A stretch of DNA of 64,000 nt from Sporomusa acidovorans (GTDB lineage: Bacteria > Bacillota > Negativicutes > Sporomusales > Sporomusaceae). The position numbers were made by a program, and so were the translations under genes. The stretch lies in the NCBI RefSeq assembly GCF_900101845.1, contig NZ_FNAM01000028.1, forward strand, positions 1 to 64,000, given 5' to 3'. Below are positions 26,029 to 35,199 of the stretch, one piece after another. Numbering within the stretch: the stretch's first letter is position 1; the number at the start of each line of letters is the position of its first letter. The notes beneath the pieces are model-generated. The model was not told the origin of the DNA. It was given only the letters and a program-made list of their open reading frames with translations, and did no database searches.

Positions 26029-28668
26029 ATGAATCCGTACGTGCTTTACTTCTCGGAAATTAATAAATCAAGTCTGGCATTGGTCGGCGGAAAAGGGGCA
26101 AATCTTGGTGAATTGTGCCGTATTCCTGGAGTTGAGGTGCCTGCGGGCTTCTGTATTACCACCCAGGCTTATGCCGATTTCATTAACACGAGCGAGGAGT
26201 TTGCCTCGCTTCTGGAATCCCTGCGGTTCATTGACACTGAATCACTAGCGGAAATCAAAACAATAGGAGAGCGCATACGCGCTCATCTCGAAAGTCTCGA
26301 CATTCCTGACCCTATTGAGCAGGAAATTGTCCACGCTTGGAAACTAACAGGCAATCAGCATGCCTATGCTGTTCGCTCCAGCGCCACAGCGGAAGACCTG
26401 CCGGGAGCATCCTTCGCCGGGCAGCAGGACACCTATTTGAATATCAAGGGGGAGAGTGAGCTTCTCGCCCATGTCCGCAAATGCTGGGCATCACTGTTTA
26501 CCGACCGGGCCATTACCTACCGGGCAAAAAATGGCTTTGACCATCGTAAGGTGCTGCTGTCGGTAGTCGTACAGCAGATGGTTTTTCCTGAGGTGTCGGG
26601 TATTATGTTTACCGCTGATCCGGTGACAGGCAATCGCAAGGTGGTTTCGATCGACGCCGCTTTCGGGCTGGGGGAAGCGCTGGTGTCGGGGCTGGTAAAC
26701 GCCGACCTTTACAAGGTGCGAGCCGATAGGATCATTAAAAGGCAGATAGCTGTCAAAAAACTGGCCATCTATCCTTTAGCCGATGGCGATACAGTAAAGC
26801 GGGAAATCCCTTTGGAGTGGCAAAGCGAGCAGGCGTTGGCCGACGAGGCCATTTTGGCGCTGGCACGGGTGGGAAGACTGATTGAGGAGCATTTCGGCAG
26901 GCCGCAAGATATCGAATGGGGCTATGCCGGCGGCAAGATTTATATCGTCCAGAGCCGGCCGATAACCACGCTGTATCCCTTGCCGGAAGTGGCGGACAAC
27001 AGGCCGCGGGTGTTCGTTTCCTTCGGCCATGTCCAGATGATGACCGACCCGATCAGGCCGCTGGGTATGTCCATTTGGGAGAAAACGATGGCGGTGATCG
27101 ACAACCAGTATAGTCTGGTGCCGGCCGGGGGACGCCTGTACCTCGACATAACCGACTCACTTGCCTCCTGGCTGGGCCGCAAGACGGCGCCGGTGATGTA
27201 CAGCAAGTCGGACGCGCTTTTGAGCAGCGCCATCGCCGAGGTCATCCGCCGCCGCGATTTCATTGCTACGCTGAGGCCGCGCAAACAGGCTGCGGGTGCG
27301 AAATCATACACGAGAAAAAGCATGGCCACGATTGCCGGGTCGACGTTCGAAATGCTGTTTAGGGAGAAAATCGAAGCCCCTGATGTATCGGCAATCGCCG
27401 GCAAGGTCATCGGCGAGCTACGGCGCGACCTGACACGGCTGTCGGGACGGGAACGGCTGGATTTGATCGCCGGTCATTTCAGCAAGGGCTTCGAGGTCTT
27501 TATGGAAGGGATCGGGCGGCCCGTGTTCGCGGCCTGGATGGCGTCGATGCTGATCGGCTGGCTGGCGCGCCACTGGCTGGGCGAGCCGTCGCCACTGGAC
27601 GAACTGACCAAGTCGGCACCGGGCAACGTGTCAACAGAAATGGGGCTGGAGCTGGGCGACCTGGCCGACGTTATTCGCCCTTACCCGTCCGCGCTGGAGT
27701 ACATGAAGGAGGCGGACGACGCCGCTTTTTTGGACGGCCTGGGGCGGGTTGAGGGCGGCGAGGCGATCCGGCCGGCGTTCACGGCCTTTTTGGCTAAATA
27801 CGGCATGCGCTGTCCGGGAGAAATTGATATCACCCGGCCTAGATGGCGGGAAAAGCCAACCCAATTGGTACCGGCGATCGTCAGCCACATCCAGAGTGCG
27901 GAGCCGGGCGAGCATCGCCTGAGGTTCGCCCAGGGGAAGGTAGAGGCCGAACAGGCAGCACAAACGCTGCTGTTGCGTTTGAAGCGGAAGATGGGCGGGA
28001 GTTTCAAATCCCGGTTGATGGGCAAGCTCATCAGGACGTACCGGGAGTTTATCGGCCTCAGGGAATACCCGAAATATCTTATGGTGAGTCTGCTCGACGA
28101 GTACAAGCAGGCGATCATGGAGGAGGCCGCAAGGCTGGTGGAGCGGGGGACGGTGGACCGGGCGGAGGACGTTTTTTATCTGACGCTGGAGGAACTAACG
28201 GCTGCGGTGACTACGGGTCAGGCCGACCAGGGTAAAATCGCCGCTTTGAAGGAAAAATATGCAGAGTATGAGAAACTGAAGCCGCCGCGGGTGCTGACGA
28301 GCGAGGGTGAGACGCTTTTCGGCTCGTATACGCCGCGCGAACTGCCGGCGGGGGCGCTGGCGGGCACGCCCGTTTCCTCGGGAGTAGTCGAAGGACGGGC
28401 GCGGGTTATCACTAAGCTGGAAGAAGCCGATTTAGGAAAAGGCGATATTCTGGTAGCACCTTTTACCGATCCAGGTTGGACACCTTTATTCGTTTCGGCC
28501 AGCGGCCTGGTAACAGAAGTCGGCGGCCTCATGACCCATGGCGCTGTCGTAGCCCGTGAATACGGCATTCCCGCTGTGGTAGGGGTCGACGACGCAACGC
28601 ACAAAATTCACGATGGTCAGATAATACGGGTGGACGGTACACAGGGGTTCGTCGAGATTCTGGAATAG
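26029..28668 (+). CDS. rph: Rifamycin phosphotransferase-like PEP-synthase-family protein
   Basis: About 879 residues. An N-terminal ATP-grasp domain (GGKGANLGELCRIPGVEVPA, VRSSATAEDLPGASFAGQQD) is followed by a middle domain opening VSFGHVQMMTDPIRPLGMS. A C-terminal swivelling His domain reads GGLMTHGAVVAREYGIPAVV. The GHVQMMTD and GGRLYLDI strings and overall length match rifampicin phosphotransferases, which move the beta-phosphate of ATP to rifamycins through the catalytic His, more than housekeeping PpsA. The start at 26029 follows AAAAGGAG. The second half is markedly G+C-richer than its neighbours, which hints at acquisition. Whether it acts on rifamycins is not proven by sequence. Confidence 0.82.
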   Translation: MNPYVLYFSEINKSSLALVGGKGANLGELCRIPGVEVPAGFCITTQAYADFINTSEEFASLLESLRFIDTESLAEIKTIGERIRAHLESLDIPDPIEQEIVHAWKLTGNQHAYAVRSSATAEDLPGASFAGQQDTYLNIKGESELLAHVRKCWASLFTDRAITYRAKNGFDHRKVLLSVVVQQMVFPEVSGIMFTADPVTGNRKVVSIDAAFGLGEALVSGLVNADLYKVRADRIIKRQIAVKKLAIYPLADGDTVKREIPLEWQSEQALADEAILALARVGRLIEEHFGRPQDIEWGYAGGKIYIVQSRPITTLYPLPEVADNRPRVFVSFGHVQMMTDPIRPLGMSIWEKTMAVIDNQYSLVPAGGRLYLDITDSLASWLGRKTAPVMYSKSDALLSSAIAEVIRRRDFIATLRPRKQAAGAKSYTRKSMATIAGSTFEMLFREKIEAPDVSAIAGKVIGELRRDLTRLSGRERLDLIAGHFSKGFEVFMEGIGRPVFAAWMASMLIGWLARHWLGEPSPLDELTKSAPGNVSTEMGLELGDLADVIRPYPSALEYMKEADDAAFLDGLGRVEGGEAIRPAFTAFLAKYGMRCPGEIDITRPRWREKPTQLVPAIVSHIQSAEPGEHRLRFAQGKVEAEQAAQTLLLRLKRKMGGSFKSRLMGKLIRTYREFIGLREYPKYLMVSLLDEYKQAIMEEAARLVERGTVDRAEDVFYLTLEELTAAVTTGQADQGKIAALKEKYAEYEKLKPPRVLTSEGETLFGSYTPRELPAGALAGTPVSSGVVEGRARVITKLEEADLGKGDILVAPFTDPGWTPLFVSASGLVTEVGGLMTHGAVVAREYGIPAVVGVDDATHKIHDGQIIRVDGTQGFVEILE

Positions 28669-28700
28669 TGTATGCTTTAAACCGGTGCAATTAATGCTAT

Positions 28701-28800
28701 ATTCGCCTCTTGCACGGATTTCCTCCACCATGAAAAATAATGCCTAAAGCAGCCGGAGCTTTGTCGGTTAAGCTGCTTTAGGCGTTTTTATTATCGAAGA
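28701..28800 (+). repeat. Dispersed hairpin module, copy A
   Basis: A conserved lead (CCTCTTGCACGGATTTCCTC, then CATGAAAAA) is followed by a 12-bp stem (GCCTAAAGCAGC / GCTGCTTTAGGC) and a T-run. The same roughly 85-100-base unit recurs at 30513 and 33491, always in this orientation and always just after a + strand gene. It works at least as the terminator of the rph-like gene. Confidence 0.8.
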
Positions 28801-28805
28801 TCATG

Positions 28806-29666
28806 CTACCCTATAGACAGCGCTCCCAAGCCAATGACCATCGCGCTGGCGCCGGCGGCACGAATCTTCATATTTCCTTCCGCTAGCAGTCTGGCTCCCA
28901 TCACAGTGCCTATTAGAATGCTGATTTCTCTCGCTGGTGCGATATAACTTACAGGACTGAATACCATCGCAGTCAAAACCAAAATATACGCCAATGGACA
29001 CAAAATAGCCACACTAATAACTTCGATTTTATGACTGGCCCATTGGTTTTTTACGTTTCCCCAATTTTTTAACGCGTATGGGGTTAAAAGAAATACTCGT
29101 CCTAAGTTTGCCGACCAATCAAGAAGTAAAGGCGGTATCAGGAAAGTGCTGACAGCCAATTTGTCTGAGAGCGTGTAGCCAGCAATCACAGTGCCGCAGA
29201 GAATAGCAAATACCATCGGCCTGCGGGCGGCAGGTTCCGTCAGTTTTAAGGGATTCCCTGTGATTACAACAATCCCTAAGCCAATCAATACCGTTCCGGC
29301 AAGCGCTAGTGCGGACGGATGTTCGCCTAAGACGACAATGGCTGCAATCGTCGAGAGCATTGGGCCTGTACCGCGAGCGAGAGGATAAATGACCGAAAGA
29401 TCACCAATCCGGTAGCCTTTGTCCAACAAGCTAAAATATAGAGTGTGCATTGCGGCGCTGCCCAGCATAAACCCTAATTGCTGCCAACCAATAACCGGCT
29501 TTTGTACGACGATGATCCATACAGCTAGCGGGAAATACAGCAAAGCGGAAAGAGCAGCGAATAGCCAAATAAAGGCTGTACCGCCGCATGCTTTCTTGGC
29601 TAAGTAATTCCAGGTAGCATGACCGAAGGCGGCAATCAGGACAAGAACAATAGCCAATTCTGTCAT
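28806..29666 (-). CDS. EamA/DMT-family transporter
   Basis: A 286-residue integral membrane protein with ten hydrophobic segments in two EamA repeats. The first repeat contains HATWNYLAKKACGG and YPLARGTGPMLSTIAAIVVL; the second contains PVSYIAPAREISILIGTVMG. DMT proteins export or import small metabolites; the substrate is unknown. A broken LysR-type gene diverges from it at 29802 and was probably its regulator. Confidence 0.85.
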   Translation of the reverse strand: MTELAIVLVLIAAFGHATWNYLAKKACGGTAFIWLFAALSALLYFPLAVWIIVVQKPVIGWQQLGFMLGSAAMHTLYFSLLDKGYRIGDLSVIYPLARGTGPMLSTIAAIVVLGEHPSALALAGTVLIGLGIVVITGNPLKLTEPAARRPMVFAILCGTVIAGYTLSDKLAVSTFLIPPLLLDWSANLGRVFLLTPYALKNWGNVKNQWASHKIEVISVAILCPLAYILVLTAMVFSPVSYIAPAREISILIGTVMGARLLAEGNMKIRAAGASAMVIGLGALSIG

Positions 29667-29801
29667 ATAATCCCTCCCATGAAAATAAGTATTTGACCTT
29701 TGGCTTTATTAATGATAATTTTAGATATATAGAATAATATTGTAAAGTTCAAATATTTTGTAATATATATTAACATTTTCTATATATTAAGAGGTGTTTT
29801 T

Positions 29802-30470
29802 ATGTACTTTCCCGGAATTGAGGCGTTTTTAGCCATCGTAAAGACCGAGAGTATAAGCAAGGCAGCGGAATTTTTGCATTTATCGCAGGCTACGGTAAGC
29901 TATCGGTTAAAGACCTTGGAGCAGGAAATGGGCGGCCTTTTGGTGGAGAGAAGAAAAGGGGCATCCAAAATCAGCCTGACGCCAAAAGGGGAAAACTTTT
30001 TTAGCATTGCGGAAAGATGGGATGCTCTCTGGCGGGAAACCAAAATCTTACAGGCCAGTGACGCTCAGTTAAGTCTGGCAATTAGTGCGGCCGAAAGTAT
30101 AAGCATTTTGTTTTGCCGCCTTTATATCGCATGTTAAATCAGCATAACCCACCGATACGACTGCAAATTCGTACTCAGCATACACAGGAAGCATTTGATA
30201 GTATTGAGCGCCGCGAGATGGATGTGGCGTTTGTGGTGCGGGAGATAGCATCACCGAGTGTCACGGTTAAACCGTTTTTTGCTGAAGAAATGATGCTGCT
30301 GCGTCCTGCTGCACCGGGACGTCAGGAAGGGGAGACCGTTGAAATAAAACAATTGGCACCGCAACACGAAGTCTTCATAATTTCCCTACCCGGCTTTAAA
30401 CAAGACTCTCCATATTCTTGACCATTATCTGCAAACTATATTTGGAGTACATGCTTGTCATCTATAATGA
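29802..30470 (+). pseudogene. LysR-family regulator, frameshifted and truncated
   Basis: The first frame (to 30137) encodes the LysR helix-turn-helix (FLAIVKTESISKAAEFLHLS QATVSYRLKTLE in sequence order). The effector domain continues in another frame from about 30110 (PPLYRMLNQHNPPIRLQIRT, FDSIERREMDVAFVVRE) and stops near 30421. A third frame seems to carry on (HYLQTIFGVHA). Total length is about two thirds of a normal 300-residue LysR protein. At least two frameshifts and a lost C-terminus make function unlikely. It diverges from the EamA transporter, the usual arrangement for regulator and target. Confidence 0.8.
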
Positions 30471-30512
30471 TGACAGAAACATGGCTAACGCATGAAAAAT
30501 GAAAATTAGGTG

Positions 30513-30612
30513 GATTTATCCTCTTACACGGATTGCCTCCATCATGAAAAAAACGCCTAAAGCAGCCAGAACTTTGTCGGCAAAATGCTTTAGGTGTTTT
30601 TATTATAGAAGA
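30513..30612 (+). repeat. Dispersed hairpin module, copy B
   Basis: Second copy of the unit at 28701, following the broken LysR gene. The lead sequence and stem are conserved, but the 3' arm is partly degraded (ATGCTTTAGG instead of CTGCTTTAGG). A T-run follows. Confidence 0.8.
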
Positions 30613-30692
30613 TTACTGATTTAAATGCAATTACCGTCTTGTGGGGGCATTGGAGCAACCCGTCCCCCTGGATACCCTTAAAGAGCCGTGAC

Positions 30693-31139
30693 TTATATGA
30701 TACCTTCGAAGCGCAGCATAATTTCAGCAATTATGGAAGAAAAGAGGAAGGTACCTGTATAAACTGCTAAGGCGACAACGATTATTTTCCAGGACATTTT
30801 CTTAAATGCGTCAATGTCCTTGCCGACAGCCAGCCCCGCATAAGCTAGGACAGGAGTACAAATTGCGAGAAAATCAATTTTGGCTGTATAGGTAGTGATT
30901 AGTTTTGCTACAGGCGAAATAGGCATGGTTGCAACAAGCGCCACAATAGATACCCAGAAAACCATTGGCAAATTTACAGGGGACAGGCGGGTGATTAATG
31001 CACCTGCCAAAGTAATGATCAGCATAAAACTGTAACCAATTAAAGAATCTATGACAGGAACATGGTAGCCGATGGCATTGCCCGCAGTTGTTAAAATTCC
31101 TAATATCGCCAGAGAAATGAACATATTGGAAATATTCAT
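30693..31139 (-). CDS. Small integral membrane protein, partner of the DUF3100 protein
   Basis: A 148-residue protein with four to five hydrophobic segments (MFISLAILGILTTAGNAIGY, VFWVSIVALVATMPISPVA). It follows the DUF3100 gene with a two-base gap and is surely co-transcribed with it. I do not recognise a named family. The pair, divergent from an M20 amidohydrolase, looks like a two-component transporter, for example for an amidated substrate or its product. This is inference from context. Confidence 0.75.
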   Translation of the reverse strand: MNISNMFISLAILGILTTAGNAIGYHVPVIDSLIGYSFMLIITLAGALITRLSPVNLPMVFWVSIVALVATMPISPVAKLITTYTAKIDFLAICTPVLAYAGLAVGKDIDAFKKMSWKIIVVALAVYTGTFLFSSIIAEIMLRFEGII

Positions 31140-31141
31140 GC

Positions 31142-31945
31142 TTACGCCTCCTTCTTTGCTTCTTTTGGACCAAGTATTGGTTTTAAAATGCCATATAGTT
31201 TTTCTGTTAACGGCAAAGAAATAAAGAGAGAAAAATAAATTCCGACAACGGTTGTTAAAAGATTAGCAGCACCGGCAAACATTAAAATTTCGTTGCCTTG
31301 GTCAGGAAATACAGCTTTAATAGCTCCCGAAGCCGCGGCCATCATACTGCCGGAACCGACTCCGGCTCCCATTGCCAGTGCATAAGGATGAAGTATATGT
31401 AAAGCTCCTAAATAGCCGGCCAATAGACCAAGCCAAACAGCGCCAAATAATGTACCGCATATGTAGATTGACATAACACCACGGCCTTCTGGCGAAGTCA
31501 AACCATATTTTTCACTAATAATAGCAATGTTAGGTTCCCGGTCAATCGAAAAGGTAGCACCAATCGATTCACGGCCAAGGCCTAGGGCAATGGCAATTGG
31601 CAGACCCAAAACGACCGTTCCCAAAAAGTGCCCAAGCTCCTGAAAAGATAAAGCAAGTCCTGATTGAAGGATTTTTATAATTTGCGGTCCGATGACAGTT
31701 CCTAATTTGGTTACCAGCATTAAGGTAGTAATGCTCAAGACACTGGAGGCAATATCCATATCCTTATCTTTTAATACTCTTAAACGGGGGAGACTAATAA
31801 TGCCACCAATCACCATGGCATATAGCATGGGCAGGAAAAAAAGAATGCCAGGGCCGAGCGGAACTTTCTTCGCACCAATCCACTCACAGACCGCTACCAT
31901 GATTAGTGCAATTACATGTATGCGCCAGTTTTTTAAAATGTTCAA
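31142..31945 (-). CDS. DUF3100-family membrane protein
   Basis: A 267-residue polytopic protein. Repeated glycine-rich spans (PLGPGILFFLPMLYAMVIGG, GAGVGSGSMMAAASGAIKAV) and FSIDREPNIAIISEKYGLTS match what I know of DUF3100 proteins, which often neighbour M20-type amidohydrolases. Function is unproven; transport is likely. Divergent promoters shared with the amidohydrolase lie in 31946-32063, suggesting joint control. Confidence 0.78.
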   Translation of the reverse strand: MNILKNWRIHVIALIMVAVCEWIGAKKVPLGPGILFFLPMLYAMVIGGIISLPRLRVLKDKDMDIASSVLSITTLMLVTKLGTVIGPQIIKILQSGLALSFQELGHFLGTVVLGLPIAIALGLGRESIGATFSIDREPNIAIISEKYGLTSPEGRGVMSIYICGTLFGAVWLGLLAGYLGALHILHPYALAMGAGVGSGSMMAAASGAIKAVFPDQGNEILMFAGAANLLTTVVGIYFSLFISLPLTEKLYGILKPILGPKEAKKEA

Positions 31946-32063
31946 GATGTCTAGTCCTCCTATACAAATGTATTTGTATTGAAAATATGGATAGTATTAT
32001 ACCACAAAAAATGTTTTTTTGGTATAATTATAAAATGTCAAACTTTTAATAAGGAGCATTTAT

Positions 32064-33377
32064 ATGGATAGTAAATTATTAAAGGAAAGAGTTTTGCAGG
32101 CTATTGATGAACAGCGAGAAAGTATTATCAAGCTAACACGTGAAATAGAAAAGCATCCTGAACTTGGCTATAAGGAAGCAAAAACGGCAGCGCTTGTCAA
32201 ACAGCTGTTTAGCGATATTGGGCTATCCTACTCTGATAATTTAGCTGTTACCGGTGTAAAAGCTAAATTAAAAGAGACAGGTATGGGACCCAATATTGCT
32301 ATTTTAGGAGAAATGGATGCCGTTATTTGTCCGGATAGTTCTTGTGCTGATCCTTTAACCGGCGCGTCACACGCCTGTGGTCATCACTTGCAACTGGGAG
32401 CTATGCTTGGTGCGGCTATGGGGTTAACGCTAGGCAATGTTAGTGAGCATTTGGACGGCAATGTTAGTTTTATGGCTGTCCCGGCGGAAGAATATGTTGA
32501 AATAGCCTATCGCTTAAAACTAAGAGAAGAGGGGAAAATCCATTATTTAGGCGGAAAGCAGGAATTGATTTATCGCGGTGTATTTGATGATGTAGATATG
32601 GCTATGATGATTCATTCGGCTAAAAACACACCGGAACCTACCGTGTTTATTGGTGAATCCAGTAACGGTTTTATTGCTAAGACCATTCACTATGTTGGCA
32701 AGGAAGCTCATGCAGCCGAAGCTCCCGAAGAGGGAATTAATGCTCTGAATGCGGCTATGCTGGGACTTATGGGAATTCATACTTTAAGGGAGACTTTTCC
32801 TGACAGCGATATTGTGCGGGTGCATCCAATCATCACTAAAGGGGGAGACTTGGTTAACAGCGTTCCTGCCGATGTGCGGTTAGAGACTTACGTTAGAGCA
32901 AAAACTATGGCATCTATCGAAGCTACGCATGTAAAAGTGGATAGGGCGCTGATAGCTGGTGGCCAAGCAATTGGTGCTAAATGCAAAATTCAGAGCCTGC
33001 CGGGATATTTGCCGCTGGCTTGCTCTAGCGATTTTAATGAAATGTTTGTAAAAAATTCTCGCCAGTTCTTGTCTGAATCTAGTATAAAAAACAGCGGGCA
33101 CTTTGGTGCTTCTACCGACATGGGAGACGTATCTTGCTTGATGCCGGTTATACATCCCTATATTGGCGGGGTGACAGGGGCCTTGCACACCCGCGAATTT
33201 AAAGTGGTTGATTATGATGCGGCTTGTATTCTTCCCGCAAAATTAATGGCTATGACAGTGATCGATTTATTAGCCGATCAGGCAGTTAACGCTAAGAAAA
33301 TTTTGCGTCAGCACTGTCCCCTAATGCAAAAAGATGAATACATAAGAAAAATGAATGATTATTTTTCAGGAGTATAA
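32064..33377 (+). CDS. M20-family amidohydrolase (AbgB/hippurate-hydrolase-like)
   Basis: A 437-residue cytoplasmic metallohydrolase. Metal-binding motifs are visible: ILGEMDAVICPDS with the following SHACGHHLQLGAMLGAA, then a Glu in VPAEEYVE, and a late His in GALHTREF. The dimerisation insert (GEAHAAEAPEEGINALNAAM-like, here starting KEAHAAEAPE) is intact. Such enzymes cleave N-acyl amino acids or p-aminobenzoyl-glutamate. It diverges from the DUF3100 pair, suggesting uptake and hydrolysis of one amide substrate. AAGGAG precedes the ATG. Copy C of the hairpin module follows it. Confidence 0.88.
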   Translation: MDSKLLKERVLQAIDEQRESIIKLTREIEKHPELGYKEAKTAALVKQLFSDIGLSYSDNLAVTGVKAKLKETGMGPNIAILGEMDAVICPDSSCADPLTGASHACGHHLQLGAMLGAAMGLTLGNVSEHLDGNVSFMAVPAEEYVEIAYRLKLREEGKIHYLGGKQELIYRGVFDDVDMAMMIHSAKNTPEPTVFIGESSNGFIAKTIHYVGKEAHAAEAPEEGINALNAAMLGLMGIHTLRETFPDSDIVRVHPIITKGGDLVNSVPADVRLETYVRAKTMASIEATHVKVDRALIAGGQAIGAKCKIQSLPGYLPLACSSDFNEMFVKNSRQFLSESSIKNSGHFGASTDMGDVSCLMPVIHPYIGGVTGALHTREFKVVDYDAACILPAKLMAMTVIDLLADQAVNAKKILRQHCPLMQKDEYIRKMNDYFSGV

Positions 33378-33490
33378 CAAGTGGCTGCTCCGGTTACTTT
33401 GCTGCAATCTGCTCAAGATAAACAGTTGAAACAAGGTGACGATTCTCCTGTTTCCTGTTGTAAAAAAGATGCAAAAATAGAATTGGGTTG

Positions 33491-33574
33491 ATTTATCCTC
33501 TTGCACGGATTTCCTTCATCATGAAAAACGCCTAAAGCAGCCGGAACCTTGTCGGTTAAGCTGCTTTAGGCGTT
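33491..33574 (+). repeat. Dispersed hairpin module, copy C
   Basis: Third copy of the unit at 28701, placed after the amidohydrolase gene. The 12-bp stem GCCTAAAGCAGC / GCTGCTTTAGGC is perfect; the downstream T-run is reduced to two T, so this copy may be a weak terminator. Confidence 0.8.
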
Positions 33575-33632
33575 AACTTACACAATTCTTCCACCTAGCG
33601 ATAATATTATATCGCTAATGTGATAATTCCTT

Positions 33633-34301
33633 TTAATCACTGAAAATCCGCTCTAGCTCAATTTCAGCATTTGCGCTGACTACTCTGACATAATCGTATA
33701 TATCCGATAAATGATCTGAAATCTCCTTTTGGGTAATACCGGGAGGAACATACACAACAAACATTGCTTTTTGTGTATCAGGCATAATTCGAGTACGTAA
33801 ATCCGGTCCATGAATAACGCTTGAAATAATCCCCTCATTGTCATGAATAAACATATCGTCCGGCTTTAGTTGCTGTTCACGACCGTTAATGAGAATATAC
33901 TTTTCATCACCTTTTGCCGCAGCAAGAGTTAACGGAGGTTTTAGTGCTTTATAATCATGGCCCGCTGTTAATAAGCAGTTTTTTAGTTCCGCCATAAACA
34001 TGGCTTCAATAAGACCCGCGACACTCGGAATGCTCTTACCTTTGAAAACAACTGATTCTAATTGTTGCTTGACGTGATAAGTTTTTTTATATCGTTTATA
34101 ATAATCACTATAAATCTTGATTGGACTATACTCATTTAATTCTATCCGATTTGAGAATCTTGCTGCTAGATTACTGACTAAGGTTTGCTTATGACGATCT
34201 AACTCTTCACTTTGTACCGGATTAAGCACATTATTTACAATCATAATGCCAACACTCGCTCCGGGATGCGCTTTTTTCCACGCTTCTGTGATTTTTAACA
34301 A
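33633..34301 (-). CDS. B3/B4 tRNA-binding-domain protein (PheT-related)
   Basis: About 222 residues resembling the stand-alone B3/B4 domain of phenylalanyl-tRNA synthetase beta chain (SVAGLIEAMFMAELKNCLLT, TRIMPDTQKAMFVVYVPPGI). Free-standing forms are thought to edit or handle misacylated tRNA or amino acids; the role here is unknown. The frame is open to 34343, but AAGGAG lies nine bases before a TTG at 34301, which I take as the start (LLKITEAWKKAHPGASVG). An ATG at 34310 is too close to the ribosome-binding site. Confidence 0.75.
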   Translation of the reverse strand: MLKITEAWKKAHPGASVGIMIVNNVLNPVQSEELDRHKQTLVSNLAARFSNRIELNEYSPIKIYSDYYKRYKKTYHVKQQLESVVFKGKSIPSVAGLIEAMFMAELKNCLLTAGHDYKALKPPLTLAAAKGDEKYILINGREQQLKPDDMFIHDNEGIISSVIHGPDLRTRIMPDTQKAMFVVYVPPGITQKEISDHLSDIYDYVRVVSANAEIELERIFSD

Positions 34302-34415
34302 AATGAACATCTCCTTGAAATATAGATATGAATACGGTGTCAAGCATGATTGTTATCATCGTATCATAATAAATGAATGGATTATAGGGCCAATTTGAAG
34401 CGATTTTTAAAAGGC

Positions 34416-34448
34416 CAGTTGTGGGGCAAGGGACATGTCCCACAACTG
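34416..34448. repeat. Inverted repeat in intergenic region
   Basis: CAGTTGTGGG faces CCCACAACTG with a loop that itself contains GGGACATGTCCC, a perfect palindrome. Without a T-tract it is not a standard terminator. The rest of 34302-34653 shows no gene. Confidence 0.6.
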
Positions 34449-34653
34449 ATCTGGTTGATCTTTTCCGGCTCGCCCGGGCTAAGAAGAGACAACTGATCCA
34501 GAAGATCTAGAATAGCTAAACCATTCATCTCAGAAATAAAGGTGGAGATTACTAACTAAAAATTTGGAGTGTCACTTGGACTGCAATATTCATATTATGT
34601 AATAGCCAGAAGTTTTGTTAAAGCTGGCAATTTAAAAGAAGGAATGAAGTATA

Positions 34654-34896
34654 GTGCCAAGTGATGGATGGGATAATCCTGAGATTGAAGAATGGGAAGA
34701 AGAAGAATCAGACGATTTTCGTCAATGTTTTCCCTTTGGTTGCTATCCACGTCGATTCTGTTTTCCGCGTCAATGTTTTCCTAGATTTTGCTTCCCACGG
34801 CAATGCTTCCCTAGATTTTGCTTCCCGCGCCAATGCTTTCCTAGATTTTGTTTTCCACGCCAATGTTTTCCAAGACAATGTTATCCACGTCGATAG
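34654..34896 (+). CDS. Cysteine pentapeptide-repeat protein (C-F/Y-P-R-x)
   Basis: An 80-residue protein of two parts. Residues 1-22 are very acidic (EIEEWEEEESDD). The rest is a tandem array of about ten five-residue units C-[FY]-P-R-[QFR], giving eleven Cys spaced almost exactly five apart. There is no signal peptide and no helix. GTG start after AAGGAATGA; a clear terminator follows. I do not recognise the family. In a spore former, a cross-linkable Cys/Arg-rich repeat suggests a coat, crust or metal-binding protein, but that is inference. Confidence 0.7.
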   Translation: MPSDGWDNPEIEEWEEEESDDFRQCFPFGCYPRRFCFPRQCFPRFCFPRQCFPRFCFPRQCFPRFCFPRQCFPRQCYPRR

Positions 34897-34911
34897 GAAG
34901 AAAATAGGCCA

Positions 34912-34942
34912 GTACCTAGTGGACTGGTCTATTTTTTGCATT
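34912..34942 (+). terminator. Terminator of the cysteine-repeat gene
   Basis: AAATAGGCCAGT pairs with ACTGGTCTATTT (one G-T wobble) and runs into a T-tract. It shows that the short repeat gene is a separate transcript. Confidence 0.85.
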
Positions 34943-35199
34943 CACTCATAATAAGAAATATGGTCGTATGACTCTTCAAACTTCGAGGAATACCTACGGT
35001 TCTTATTAGTCCCTAATTAATGCTAGATATTATAATTCGAGGATATAAACCTGCAAAAATTGATGCAGACAGTGCGACAATAGACAGACTGCTTGCTGCT
35101 AGGCTATAGATAGAATTACTTCTTACAAGATATATTGCATAGTTGCAAGCTTAAAATCGATGTTAGGGCTAGAAAAAAAACGATAGTTTTGTTATTTGG

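Noticed and set aside
34654-34896. Overlapping minus-strand and alternative-frame proteins on the repeat gene
   Set aside because: The repeated DNA keeps all frames open; only the C-F-P-R frame has a ribosome-binding site, sensible start and stop before a terminator.
35020-35109. 29-residue frame (MLDIIIRGYKPAKIDADSAT...)
   Set aside because: It reads like protein but has no ribosome-binding site and no flanking support; perhaps a relic.
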